Below, one piece after another: positions 1 through 11,052 of a DNA stretch of 64,000 nucleotides (position 1 is the first letter of the stretch; every line of letters starts with the position of its first letter). The notes beneath the pieces are model-generated. The model was not told where the DNA came from and ran no database searches. It worked only from the letters and a program-made list of their open reading frames with translations. This stretch comes from Microbotryum silenes-acaulis (Eukaryota; Basidiomycota; Microbotryomycetes; Microbotryales; Microbotryaceae). Made by a program: the position numbers and the translations under genes. The stretch lies in assembly GCA_003665825.1 (NCBI GenBank), contig QPFY01000002.1:2232001-2296000 (forward strand). The letters run 5' to 3'.

Positions 1-1219
1 AACTCAAAAGCGAGGTAAGAACAAAAAGCCTAATCACTCACAGCAAAGCGCATTACTCGGCATATTGGTTAATATCCTCGGTGAGATACCCCTCGCGAAC
101 CCACTCGCGCCCTGTCTCTCCCAAATGATCTTGGCCGCATCGAGCATACCCCTCGCATTACGGATCGCGGCTTGGTCCGACGTCCCTCGTGTTTGGAGGA
201 GCGTTTTACAGACGTCCAAGGGGGTCGTCACGGCTGCGGCGACGGCACCGGCGATACCGCCTGCTGTGACGTGCGTCCAGGGGGAGTAGTGGCCTGTTGG
301 GTTTAACCGATCTCTGTACAGAGGGGAGGGAGCGAAAAAAGTCCGGATCAGCTAAGCGCTTTGGCAACTCGAGACCGAGATTGAACAGCGAAAAACCGCA
401 CTTGATAAATTCGTATGTCGAGAATTGCACGGCCGTGAAAGGGACCGTCATCATCAACGTGGTGGGGTAGGAGACGTAGAACGCGCTGAGGCCTTCGGCG
501 TGGTAGACGGATCGGAAGCATTCACCGACGCCTCGGAAGGTCGAGCCGTGTATTTGCATCCTTTGCTTGACCACTGCAGAGATGAATGCAGGCTTTAGAC
601 ATCCACAAAACAATCGCGAATATGACTCCTTTCGACTGACCATCAAAGGGGTTCATGAGCGCATCCGAAGCGATCGTAGCTGTTGCTCCTGCTGAGGCTG
701 CAATTACAGGAGTAGAGCCCAATCGTTAGAGTAGTGCTCGTTCACACTCGAACTCAAAATATCCAGTGCTCACCTGTCGCAGCAAACGAGTAACCCCCCT
801 GATTCCCGCCTGCCAACTCTTTGGTGAATTCGTACGTGCCGAAATAGACGGCATGAGCAGGACCCGCACCCCAAATGACGGAGGCTACGCCTCTCCATAA
901 TCGTTTGGTGCCTTCGGTCGAGGCGATGCGGGTGAACGCGTCCGACATGCCCGTATACATCGCGCCGGGTGATGTGGTGAGGACTTGCATTCGGGTCTGT
1001 GAGCGGGGGGGTGAAAGGGGAGAGAGAGGGTGGGTCAATTCCCGAGTGGGCGACGGGTGGTTGTCTTGCTCTGTCAAGGCACAAAGTCACTTTGATGGAA
1101 TCGACGGGGTACATGATGGCATGTTCGGAGATACCGGCCATCGCGCCGGCCAACATGTTGATGGCGAGCGAGTCGTTGTTGAGCCCTTCGTAGTCGATCT
1201 CTTCTACCATCGCGGCCAT
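1..1219 (-). CDS. Mitoferrin-type mitochondrial iron carrier (partial, 3' end outside window)
   Basis: This is a mitochondrial carrier of the MRS3/MRS4 (mitoferrin) type, which moves iron across the inner membrane for heme and Fe-S synthesis. Five exons are visible on the minus strand. The first starts at ATG 1219-1217 and runs to about 1089, followed by exons near 998-773, 700-645, 575-405 and 315-1. Each of the three carrier repeats carries its signature: PVDSIKTRMQV, PFDVVKQRMQ and PLDVCKTLLQT (the PxD/ExxK/R motif). The opening AGISEHAIMYPVDSIK and the central RGVASVIWGAGPAHAVYF are typical of mitoferrins rather than other carriers. The last carrier segment runs off the left edge after MPSNALCC. 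Introns have GT-AG borders. The family assignment is secure; the iron substrate follows from family knowledge. Confidence 0.88.
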
Positions 1220-2140
1220 GATTGCCAGGCGGAGGGGGAGCGAACGGAGAGGGGGATCTCTTGAAGGTTCAGATTATTACGATCCGGATCTAATTGTGAA
1301 TGTCGTGATGGGTGAAGTGAGTGAACGAGCGTTGGCTGGCGAGGCTGAATGCGCGCAATCTAATGAAAAATGCTGGCCGAGGCGCTTTGCTGCGTAGGCC
1401 GGTGGCACTGGGGGGGAAGAGGTACACGATGGTCAGCATGAAAAGTAGAGCATGGTTCGACTGTATGTGCTGCTCGCTGCGATTTATTTGCGGACGACGG
1501 GCGCACACGTAGGCGAGTTGGATGTGTGTGTGATGGATGGGTGCATCGTACGATCTCGTCGACCGAGCGAGTAATAGTGAAGCAGCTCGATGCCCGTCCT
1601 GGATCAACGAGCACAGCAAGGCGCAACCTGAAAGCTCAACACTCGATGTGCTCGGTGGTAAGGCCCTCGTGTCGCAGCTCGGTCGTCATCTTGCGTGGCT
1701 CTCCTCCGATCATCCGGGGGCGAGCTCACCCCAATTGGCGCTCAGCGCTCAGCGCTCAGCTGGCGATCACCGGACTTGCTCAAGCGAACGCACACAAAGG
1801 TGGAAGGCCGTTCCTGTTGAAGATCCAACGACGATCGTCCCGTCTCGTCTTGAATGAGCGGTCGCGATCGACTCCTCCGCGGCGGTTGGTTGGGTGAGCA
1901 AAAGAAGAGCAAGCTATAAGTGCTGATCGGATTGATTTCATTTCTGTTTCTGGAACGGACTTTGCGGCCCAGCCCTCTGCCCGCGTGTGAGCGTAGCCGC
2001 GCATCGCCGTGACAAATTCCGCTCCGACTCCCGTGCGAGGCATGACTAATATCCCCGGGAGCACGGTCGGGATGCAACAAGATAATGAAATAAAAATGAC
2101 AGTCTATGCTCAAAACCCGAACCGATTACAAGTCCAGTGC
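1220..2140. other. Intergenic stretch with a short 7-bp tandem repeat
   Basis: This is the upstream region of the mitoferrin gene and the 3' flank of the phosphoribosyltransferase gene; both lie on the minus strand. I see no convincing coding sequence; the open frames here are low-complexity and start without context. At 1738-1758 there are three exact copies of the 7-mer GCGCTCA. Confidence 0.6.
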
Positions 2141-3802
2141 TTAGAGCCCCAACGCCTTTTGTTTGGCCGCGACTTGCTCGTGCAAGAGAATGTCCTGAGC
2201 AAACGAAAGAGCGACAGAGGAGGTAAGCATTCCCCGAACAAAAGTGGCCCGTCGTGGAAAAAAGTCAAAGTACTTGTTGTTCCTATTGGAAAGGATCGAA
2301 GAGAGGGAGGAAGAAGGTAAAGGTCAGTAGTCGGTCCCCGCAGAAAAGCTCATACCCATAGCCGAGGGCGAGCGTGCTAACCCAAGGGTACTGTAAAACC
2401 GACAACAAGACATCGAATGAGCACTCTACTCTCTGTCCACCTCGTCTTTGACATATCACCTACATCGACCCATCGATCCTCAATATCCTCTCCCGAAAAG
2501 TACTGCACGTCCTTGGGCAAAGTCCCTCGCTTCTCCTTCAACTTGTTGTGAACTAGTACCCAGATACCTCGGCTAGTCAGCTTTTCAACTTGCAGCTCCC
2601 CGTCTTTGACTTTCAAACGTACCAACAAAGATGGCCAACTGCGTCTCCTCGAATTCGGCCTTTTTCTCCTCGGATAATGCCGCGAGTTGCGCATCAATGT
2701 CCTTCCTCAACTCTTGCACGGCGTAGCTCAACGTCGTCCGTGAATCATCGACCTCATCCTGTATCCCACTCGACGAATATCAGCCACATCAGAATTCAAA
2801 GCTTTTGAACCAAGCCAAACGAGCTTCGTCGTGTTGAAACGTACGACGATCAAGATCTTTCGTCCTAGTAAAGGTTGGTTGCCCAAGGTCGAGAAATCAA
2901 GCCATTGCGTGCGTACGACCTCCTTGCCCAACTTTTCCGCCTGCGCCAACCCGCTCGAACCGTCGAAAGCTCCGACCTCCTGTCAAAAAGGTTATAGATA
3001 ACTTGGTTGAGCTCTGGGCAACCTCCTCGGAGAAGCAGGGTGATGTACGAACCTCGTACAGGGACAAGCCGATGGCCTGGATCGGGATGTTGCGCTTTTT
3101 CTCCCCCGCAGCACCTTGCTTCAAGAACGTTCGCAAGACTCGGGCGGGGAAGAATCTAAACTCACGAGAAAGATTCCGTGTAAGAAAAATAGGACCCTTC
3201 TCCGACGCCCCTGGCTGTAAGAACTGACCCTCCACCTCCGATGGCGATGAAAAGATCGGGATTGAATTCGCTCTTGATCTTTTGCGCCGTCTTGCCGATC
3301 GTCATCTACAAAGAGTGAGGATTTCATGTGTTCAGCTACACTCATCGATCGGAGTGCCTGTCTCTCCTGGAGCTGATCGAGTTGTGGCTGCCAGCGCGGG
3401 GAAGCACGAGCTTCGTCCTACGTCGCGTCGATCTTGCATCCCCGAGTCGATCAAAACCTGAAATTTTGGTTCCCCGTAATCATGGTAGACCTCTAGAGCC
3501 CGATTTGCACACGATGAGAAGCAGGATTCTTGACCGAAACTCGGCCGAGAAAGGCGCTGCGAGCTTCGTTTACCCCGTCGGGTCTCGGATCGGTTGCGAA
3601 GCTCGAGTCTGGCACCGAGTCGTGCGGAGCTCGAGTTCGATGACTAGTGCGACGTGGAGGAGACCTACGTGGATATCATTGTAGGTGACTGAAGTACGAA
3701 GAAGGGTTGTTTCTTTAGGGAACGTAAACCCCAACCCCCCCCCCCCCTGCACGTGCACCAGCGACGGAACTGACCTCGCAAGTGACCATCGTGCTTATCC
3801 AT
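2141..3802 (-). CDS. XPT1: Xanthine/hypoxanthine phosphoribosyltransferase (XPT1/HPT type)
   Basis: This purine-salvage enzyme transfers phosphoribose from PRPP to xanthine, hypoxanthine or guanine. I chose the ATG at 3802-3800 because exon 1 (MDKHDGHLR) ends in phase 1 at GTCAGT and joins exon 2 (3688-3669), giving VTYNDIH, the conserved start of the family. Later exons give TIGKTAQKIKSEFNPD and GGGGFFPARVLRTFLK, then RTQWLDF. The PRPP-binding loop ILIVDEVDDSRTTL is split by an intron after ILIV. The C-terminal part reads FVVHNKLKEKRG, RWVDYPW, then a last exon DILLHEQVAAKQKALGL ending in TAA at 2143-2141. The predicted length is about 215 residues, matching fungal XPT1. All motifs are intact across about eight exons. 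A homopolymer C tract sits in intron 1 near 3735-3747. The nearer substrate preference (xanthine versus hypoxanthine) cannot be read from sequence. Confidence 0.86.
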
Positions 3803-3992
3803 CACGACGTGCAACGACAAACAGGTTCAGCGCATTAGCGAATAAAGTCGAATCGAGCCGAAGGAGCATCGACTTACCTCATGAGCAGTACCGGAAGGGA
3901 TGTGGTCCGTCATTCCTGTATGCGGGGTAGTTTTGATGAGATTAGAGAGGGGTTGGTAGCCGTTCGGCAGGCTGACACGGGCAGGCTGGCAC

Positions 3993-4054
3993 GGGCAGCG
4001 GGCAGCGGGCAGCGGGCAGCGGGCAGCGGGCAGCGGGCAGCGGGCAGCGGGCAG
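3993..4054. repeat. 7-bp minisatellite (GGGCAGC)8
   Basis: Eight exact copies of GGGCAGC run from 3993 to 4048, with a ninth copy degraded at its last base. The array lies about 190 bp upstream of the XPT-like start codon, in the shared upstream region. Confidence 0.95.
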
Positions 4055-4693
4055 GCTGGTACGGTCAGACTGTTTGTAAGGCGGCACTCGCGCGCGCTGC
4101 GATCTGGTGCGAGGTGCCAATGCGTCAACCTCCGTCAACGGCCCACGGAACTGCAACCGCTCAAAAAAGGAAACTTGGTTTCAGCGATGTGGAAAAGAAA
4201 GAGAGAGAAAACCCGCTGGCTCGGGTGTACAACAATTGCAGCGAATTTTCGGCCATTCAACCTTTCGGCTCGATGAGCACAGCTTTCGCCAGTGCGGAGG
4301 GGGATAAGGAGACGACGGCCCGCGCAATGAATTTGGCGACTGAGATCGTGTACCGATTCTTGGCTACTGGGGACCTGGGGACCCTTTCAAGCACTCAACA
4401 TGACCAGTGCACGGGGTTAAAGCTCGACGCACAACAGCAATGAACGTGGGCCCGCGCGGCACCCACTGCACACTGCCGTGCCCCCACACTGGCCTGGAAC
4501 TCGGGCAAATCACGGGTCTCTCCGCTCTTAACTGGCGCTTGTACGGTAAGACGATCGGTTATCGGGCTTGGCACAGACCCGTTAGCGCGATACGAAGCAG
4601 ATGACAAGCGCTAACAAGCCCCAACCGATCACGGGGTCTGACAGGGGTGTCATGTCTCGCGACGGGGCGAGGCGCCGCCCACTTTTTGTGGCT

Positions 4694-4710
4694 GGGGGGG
4701 GGGGGGGGGG
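4694..4710. repeat. Homopolymer G tract (17 nt)
   Basis: Seventeen consecutive G residues lie about 330 bp upstream of the P450 start codon. Such tracts are length-unstable and error-prone in sequencing. Confidence 0.9.
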
Positions 4711-5043
4711 TGTTCGGAAACGTTGCACCCGTTCGTCACTGCGGTGTCTTGTTGTGGGACTAGGGTACCGATTCCCGGGTGCTTTATTTCACTCACTCAT
4801 TGCCCGAAGTTTTAGCGCTTGTTTCTCGGCTCGATCTCCGGTCCCGAGGAAGGTGCCTTCCTTGCCCTGACGCTTTGGATCGGGTCGGTGTGTCATCGAT
4901 CTGGGATGAGTCACTGCGCTCTGGATCATGGTCCGTCTCGCGAAGTCGGGGCCACCCGGATGGATTTGGGATTACAATCGAGCTTCAGCTACCTCTTCCT
5001 TCGGCATCTCACGACCTCGAGCCTTGCCGTCGAGGAAAGTGTC

Positions 5044-7568
5044 ATGGACACCGGTCTAGCCTCTCGCTGGGCCTCCTCAGCCTGGCCCCGTCTCCTCCCA
5101 ACGACCCTGACCGTGATTCTCTTCCAAGCCATTTCCATCCTCCTCTTCACCCTCTGGTCTTATTTCCGGCGCTACAGCAACTTCTCACGTCTACCCTGTC
5201 CTCCAACGCACTCCTTCCTCCTCGGGAACCTCGATCAAATCAGTTCCTCACCCCCCGGCGCACCTCAAAAACACTGGTCCAGACAATACGGCGGTCTCTT
5301 CAAATTCAGGGGCTTCTTGGGTGAACAAAGGCTGTGCATTACGGACCCGGTCGCTTTGAGTTATATTTTGGTACAGAATGGGTACAGGTTCGTGAAACCG
5401 GGGGAAGTGAGGGGTAATCTGGCGAGGAATTTGGGCAGCGGGTTGTTATTCGCCGAAGGTGAGGTGTTCGGACTCGAGGCTCCTGTTGCGCACGGGGCGA
5501 TCGGGGCCTGATATCATTCATGAGTTCTCGGTGGTGTTCATTCTCCCTGCAGGTGATGATCACAAACGTCAGAAACGAATCATGATACCTGCATTCTCCC
5601 CTTCGGCACTGCGTAACCTCGTCCCGACGTTCATTGAGCTTTCATACACGCTCAAGGATCGATGGGTTGCGCTGATCGAAACTTCAGATTCGGATGAGAA
5701 GGCTTTCGCTTCGAACGAGAAGATGGAGGAATGGAACAAAACGCACGAAGAAGGGGTGGTCGTGTTGGATGTTTTGAAGTGGTTATCAAAATTGACTTTG
5801 GACACGATTGGCGTCGGTAAGTCGACCAAGTCCCATCACACTAACGACCCGTCCCAGCATAGCTGACGCAGGGTGTGAACGCACCTCAGCCGGCTTCGGT
5901 TACGACTGTGGAGCTCTCTCAGGAACCCCATCCGAGCTCGCCTCTGCTTTTCAGAGTATCTTGACCGGCGGGGGATCGATCCCTAAAAAAGTGCCCATCT
6001 CCCAACTGCTCCTCACCCGTCTGACCGGTCATTTCGCCACGCTCTTTCCCAACATCAACCTCAGCAAACTGGTCCCGAACAAGAGGGTACAGTTGATTCG
6101 TATTTTCACTGAAACGATGGAAAGGGTCAGTAGGAAGATCATTGAAGAAAAGAGAGAGGAGTTACGTGCGGGTGGTGGTGGGACGGAGATGAGTATAGGG
6201 GGTGGCAAGGATTTGATCACTTTGCTGCGTGAGTACGATCTGCTGGCATGGATTGTGCGGTTGACGCCGTCTTGGCTGATCTTGACTTTACATCATCGAC
6301 GGTGAATGTTGGGTATCATCAAAGTCAAATCGAACTCGGGCGAAGCCAAGTCGCGTATGAGTGATGTAGAGCTGCGCGGTCAAATCGCGGTGAGTGGACC
6401 GCAGTGGCAACGAGTCTAAGCTCTACACACACACGTCCTCGCGCTGACGGTCTTTAGGGTCTACAGACATTCCTGTTTGCGGGGAATGAAACGGTAACTT
6501 TATGCAATCAGTTTTCTATCCACATAGGGCATTCCTGACTCATTCACCGGAACCTATTCGCAGACATCGACGACCCTCAGCTGGCTTCTACACTACCTCT
6601 CCCTCCATCCCTCCATTCAAGCTCGAACACGTCAAGAGATTCGTCATGCTCGAGCCAATGCATTCCAGGAACATGGTCGAGAAGAGCTTAACGCCGAGGA
6701 TCTAAACGGACTGACCTATCTCGATGCTGTCGTGAGAGAGGTGTTGAGGCTGGAACCTCCTGTCGCTTTGTCGAGTGCGTCAGCAGCGGAGCTGGGAGCA
6801 AAAGTCTCTCCGAGTTCGGTGAGCTGATCGTGTCTTTTACTTGGCGCTTGAATAGCTCTCCAAGCATCGGAAGACGATGTGATCCCATTGGGAGTTCCGA
6901 TTAAGGCCATCGATGGCAACTTCATGGACTCAGGTGCGTCCATTACCTCGGAGGCGTGCTCGTGCTCAGGTTCACATGTCCAGACCCCTCTGATCACCCC
7001 ATCCACCCACTCCCAGTCGATTTTAAGAAGAACCAAATCCTCGTCATTCCTATCAGCGCCGTCAACACCAACCCAATCATCTTCGGTGATGACGCCGACG
7101 AGTTCGTCCCCGAGCGTTGGCTCGTCAAAGAAGCGGAAAAGGGGGCCATCTCGGGTAACGTGGGCGTCTTTTCGAACTTGATGACGTTCATGGCTGGTCC
7201 GAGGGCTTGTATTGGCTATCGATTTGCGTGAGTTGTGAGCAGATGGCGTTCTTCGATTCGATCAACTGACGGTTTTCTCGATTTACTCTTCAAAGCGTCC
7301 TGGAGATCAAGGTGTAAGCCCGTCTGTGCAATTTTTGGGATCCCCACATGCGCCTGTCCTGATTCCTCTTTCCACGTACCTTGGCAGGATCGCCACGATT
7401 CTTCTCGACAATTTCGAGTTCTTGCCCCGCGATTCAGCCCAAGAGATGATTAACAAGCTCTCTCGGCGATCCTTGATCGTGACGAGGCCTTTGGTTATTG
7501 ACGAGGAGCACTTGGGACATCGCTTGCCTTTGAGAGTGAGGCTTGCCGATCGGGATGTGAAGGAATAG
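5044..7568 (+). CDS. Cytochrome P450 monooxygenase
   Basis: This is a microsomal P450 of roughly 520 residues in several exons. I chose ATG 5044 because it directly precedes an N-terminal membrane anchor (about residues 15-40: TLTVILFQAISILLFTLWSY) followed by a proline-rich hinge. The exon ending LLFAEG (to about 5457) joins DDHKRQKRIMIPAFSP, the C-helix region, after an intron ending near 5553. The I-helix reads FLFAGNETTSTTLSW, with the oxygen-activation threonines. The K-helix ExxR is EVLR in VVREVLRLEPPV. The PERF-like motif is FVPERW, and the heme-binding loop FMAGPRACIGYRF contains the cysteine ligand. The stop codon is at 7566-7568. All P450 hallmarks are intact, so it is probably functional. 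The style resembles fungal members of the CYP4/CYP26-like clan, but substrate and family number cannot be assigned. The neighbours do not form an obvious biosynthetic cluster. Confidence 0.9.
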
Positions 7569-8339
7569 ATTTTGGTAGAAGTTTTCCCTCCGTCGAGTTT
7601 GAAGCGACTGAACGCTCTTCTGAAGTGGTACATGAATCTCTCTTTCCAACTTTTGGCTGGTCTCGGTGGGGACCTTTTCGTTAGTTCAGTGTGCAATCGA
7701 TTCCTCAATTTGTGCGGCCTGGTGCAATTCACCCTTCAAATTATTCGAGATTTTTTTTTTTACAATAGGCTTCTGACGTTCGGTTCATGCATCTTCGTCT
7801 CGCCCCACCGCATCTGCCGACGTTTCCTCCCAGGCTCGATCAGAGCAAGTTGACCAATTTTCCCGGCCGGCGAGTCGCCTTCTCTCTTCTCTTTCTCTTG
7901 ACGATCCTTTCCCCGCTCCCGAACTCGGCGTCTAATCAACTAACTTCACACATTCACTTCACACTTTTCACACCACGCCGCATCATCATGCAACTCATCG
8001 CTTTCTTGCTTGCGGCCACCCCTTGGTTCGCCACCCTCGCCTCGGGGTTAACGTTCTACGGCAAATGCCTCGTCTGCGACGTGACCTGAAGTGCCCCGCG
8101 CCTGCCGACCGGCCGCCGTCTGAACAGTTAAATTTGGTGCTTCGCGATCTTTGGTCCAGGGAGACGAGAACACGAACTTCAGTCAACGGTCGATAGTAGA
8201 GTCAATGATTGGTGAGGAACCAATCAAGAGAACTCCGCCCCGCCGCTGACGCAGTCCGCGCCTCCCTGGCCAAAATGGCTAAAACTACCCAAAACCCCCA
8301 AAGACGCTCCTAACCATTACTGCGTCTATCTACTCCCAA

Positions 8340-8500
8340 CCCCACCGAGGCACAATCGCTGACGGTCTCCGTACGTTCCAACTCCGCAGATCGCGAAATT
8401 TGGCATCAACGATTCGGTCATCTGAATATGCCTTATCTGCTGGAGATGGAACGAAAGGAGACTGTTATGGGGTTGAGCATCAAGGGAGGAGATTTTGACG
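8340..8500 (+). mobile_element. Copia fragment: GAG-pre-integrase piece (plus orientation)
   Basis: On the plus strand a readable stretch gives SLTVSVRSNSADREIWHQRF, then GHLNMPYLLEMERK and VMGLSIKGGDFDEP. The WHxRxGHLN signature identifies the GAG-pre-integrase region of Ty1/Copia polyproteins. The reading ends abruptly near 8500, where the sequence switches to the minus-strand Copia fragment. Integrase, reverse transcriptase and LTRs are not present here. Confidence 0.8.
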
Positions 8501-9435
8501 AGCCTGGAAGATGTATTTGGATCCGACTAGTTGAGCGATCGCGAACGTCTTGCCATCCTTGCTGAACTCGCAGCGGTCTTCTTCCATTTCGATGCGGACG
8601 CCTTGCTTGCACAACGAGGGTCCCGAGATAAGGTTGACGACGAAGTTGGGAACGTGGAGGACGTCGGCGATGGACATCGTGGAGGTCGTGCCATCGGCGA
8701 GTGCGAACTCGGCAGTTAGAGCTCCTCGCCCTGCCGCCGGAGTGCGCGTTCCCGCTGCATCGATCATGAAGATCGGGCAATCTAACGTCGCATAGTCGCT
8801 CAACATGCATTTTTCGTTGACGAGAGACGTACTGGCGCCGGTGTCAAAAATCAACTCAGGATCCTCGGCCGTCGCCGCGCGGAAAGTCGTCTGCTCGCGC
8901 ACTTCCGCCGCATAGTTGGTGACGTGAAAAGAAGCACCCATACGATTCGCGAGATTCATGGGAACGGGATCCTCGACGAAGTAGGTTCCATAGCTTGTGA
9001 CTGGAACGTTGATGTCAAGCGACTGAAGAAACGCAATCCTGTCACCCGTCGGGTTCCTTGAGGTGCACGCCGCCCGGCGATGGCCGAAGCCGAAGCAGTT
9101 CACGCATTGGTTGTTGGCACACTGACCAGTCGTCGCGAATGCGTGGGGTTGCTGTCCGCAAGCGCAATTGCCGTTGCAAGGCGGTGCCCGACCCGGATCG
9201 GCCTCTTGACGAGCCGCGGCGAACGCGCTCGCAGGTGCTTCCGTTTGCTCCTTGTGGTTGACACCGTTCATGATGACGTCTTCATCGTAGGCGGTTCGGA
9301 CCTTCTCGAGGAATAAGTCGACGTCCTTTTCTTCGCGGAATGCGAACGTGTACTTCTCGGGAAGCTGCTCCATGAGAACGGTTTTGATGGCGAAGTCGTC
9401 GACGTGTAGGACCATCGACAAAAGAGCTTTGCCAC
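8500..9435 (-). mobile_element. Copia fragment: gag C-terminus, zinc knuckle and protease (minus orientation)
   Basis: An uninterrupted minus-strand frame of about 310 codons carries gag residues (VLMEQLPEKYTFAF), then a CCHC zinc knuckle CVNCFGFGHRRAAC, then the aspartic protease motif LIFDTGASTSLV. It continues through VLHVPNFVVNLISG to GSKYIFQ, just before the position where GAG-pre-integrase should follow. That following part is instead found on the opposite strand next to it. The frame lacks a credible start (the upstream end is GTG inside the junction), so it is a truncated gag-protease fragment. There is no stop or frameshift inside it, suggesting a fairly recent rearrangement. Confidence 0.85.
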
Positions 9436-10194
9436 GTGAACCACCGATAACAAGTGCTCTTTCAACAGGCTGCAGCACCGGCTACACGAAACGTCAATGG
9501 TATTTGCACTGCCAGCATCCCGGTTTGTGATTCTCCAAGTGTCCCGCCGCCGCGAACGGTGAGACGACCTCTGGAAGTGCAACATTACCTGTAGTACCAG
9601 TTCCTCAGCGGCAAGTGCGTCTCCACCACCCCTGTGTCTACGACCCCGCCAAGTGACCTTCGTGCGACAGCGGCTCGGCGACCTGCAAGAGTGACGGCAA
9701 GTGCTCCATGAAGTGCAATATCGGCTACAAAATTTTCAACGGCATGTGTGTCGTCGCCATCATGTCTCCGTGAGTTTTTCGGCATTTTCTTTGAGAACTT
9801 AGAGTTGTCCTCGCGAAAGTCGCCCCGGCCCGGCCGCCGCCGCTTGTCCGTACTAGTACCACTGACTCCCACCGGAGTCTCGCCATTTGAACTGCGCAGC
9901 GCTTGCACCAAGAAGTCAATCGCCTTCTACGACAATTTCCAAACGTCCAAGAACGGCGAGCCCGCCGTCAGGGTCACTTGGTCTATGCTCGCGCCGCGTA
10001 CTACACTGTTTGGCCAAGAATTGCGTTTCGGCATCCAGATCGGTGGTCGGTGAATTCGACGGCTACCAGTTTCCGGTGCTCGCCAAGTTGTCCACGGTGT
10101 CTCGGGCCAGTGCTCCGACTACGACACCATCTGCCTCGCCGATGTCGTTAACATCTACGATAAGGTGGTCCGGCGACTTTGCGCTGTTCACTTA

Positions 10195-11052
10195 AAATAA
10201 CACTGATGCGTTAGCGGGCCTTCAGGATGCTGACTCGGCGCCCGGCCGCTCGTTCCTTCCCTCCCTCCTCTTTCTCAAAGCCCCGCTGCCTTCGACTCGT
10301 CTCCGCCGCTCTCGCAGGCAGCAGTAAATGGTGCTCCGCAAATTGCGTTTGCTACTGCGAACCTATTCCACTCGTTTCCTCCCTCCATACCCCTTTATTT
10401 GTGAACATTCGTAGCTATCGTCTCGGCCGAGTCGAATAAATCAGTCGTCTGGCGCAAAATCATCCCGAAGGAGGAGCTTGAACAGGCTCAAAAAAAACAC
10501 GTGGATATCTGTACCCCCATTGCTCAGTCTTGCAGATTACTCCATGATTTTTCAAAACAACGTTCATAAAATGACCCATAGTGGCAGCTCTGTAAGGTGA
10601 GTGCGAGTTCTCAAATGAACCGAGTCGGCGCGATCGAAACAGGGCTTGCCCTGGTTGACTCTGCTCACTCAACTCGAGTCTCGGGCCAGAGCTGGCCAGA
10701 GACCGTGCGACCGGAGGAGACGGATCGAGCGAGTCAGCGCACCGCGTACCACACCCCCATTTGACTACGAACAATCACCAAGCACTTCCCTGGTCGACTT
10801 ACACGTGACGAGGTGGTGGGATACGTGCTTTCACGAACACACGGCAGCGTGGCCCCGGCGTGCGTTGATCGAGCCGGCCCTTTCTTCTCGGCTCCAACCT
10901 CCGTTCGCCGTACTCGCCGACTGCCGACTGCCGACTGCCGACTGCCGACTGCCGATCTCCAGCCGCCGGTCAAATTCAGCCCGCGACCCCTGATCCAAGC
11001 TTGTCCGCCTGCCACCGTGTAAAAGCAAGGAAACCGTATTGGGATCGACTGG
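10195..11052. other. Intergenic region upstream of the ArfGAP gene
   Basis: No supportable gene is visible. The stretch 10921-10955 has five exact copies of the 7-mer CTGCCGA, about 100 bp before the ArfGAP start codon. Confidence 0.6.
10921..10955. repeat. 7-bp minisatellite (CTGCCGA)5
   Basis: Five perfect tandem copies end 97 bp before the ATG of the ArfGAP gene, probably in its 5' UTR or core promoter. Read on the other strand the unit contains GGCAG, a core shared with the array at 3993. Confidence 0.95.

Larger units (their letters stand above)
3803..5043. other. Divergent intergenic region between XPT-like and P450 genes
   Basis: This stretch separates the divergently transcribed phosphoribosyltransferase (-) and P450 (+) genes, so it should hold both promoters. 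I found no supportable gene. It contains an 8-copy 7-bp minisatellite and a run of 17 G, both listed separately. Confidence 0.6.
7988..10194 (+). pseudogene. Decayed cysteine-rich secreted-protein gene, split by Copia sequences
   Basis: A clean signal peptide starts at 7988 (MQLIAFLLAATPWFATLASG) and is followed by LTFYGKCLVCDVT and a stop at 8087-8089. After about 1.3 kb, mostly Copia-derived, cysteine-rich coding resumes at about 9450 but in shifting frames. Pieces such as CSTGYTK, VNGICTASIPVCDSPSVP, FLSGKCVST and CDSGSATCKSDGKCSMKC are each readable, with NIGYKIFNGMCV continuing the last. They cannot be joined without frameshifts and an internal stop (CVYDPAK, then TGA at about 9654). The recurring pattern is C-x(2-4)-C-N-x-G-Y-x(3-4)-N-G-x-C, so the ancestor was probably a secreted repeat protein. 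Further cysteine-containing fragments extend to about 10194 (GQCSDYDTICLADVVNIYDK). Exact ends are uncertain. No family name can be given. Confidence 0.55.

Noticed and set aside
3993..4054. CRISPR-like array
   Set aside because: Direct 7-bp tandem repeat without spacers in a eukaryotic genome; a minisatellite.
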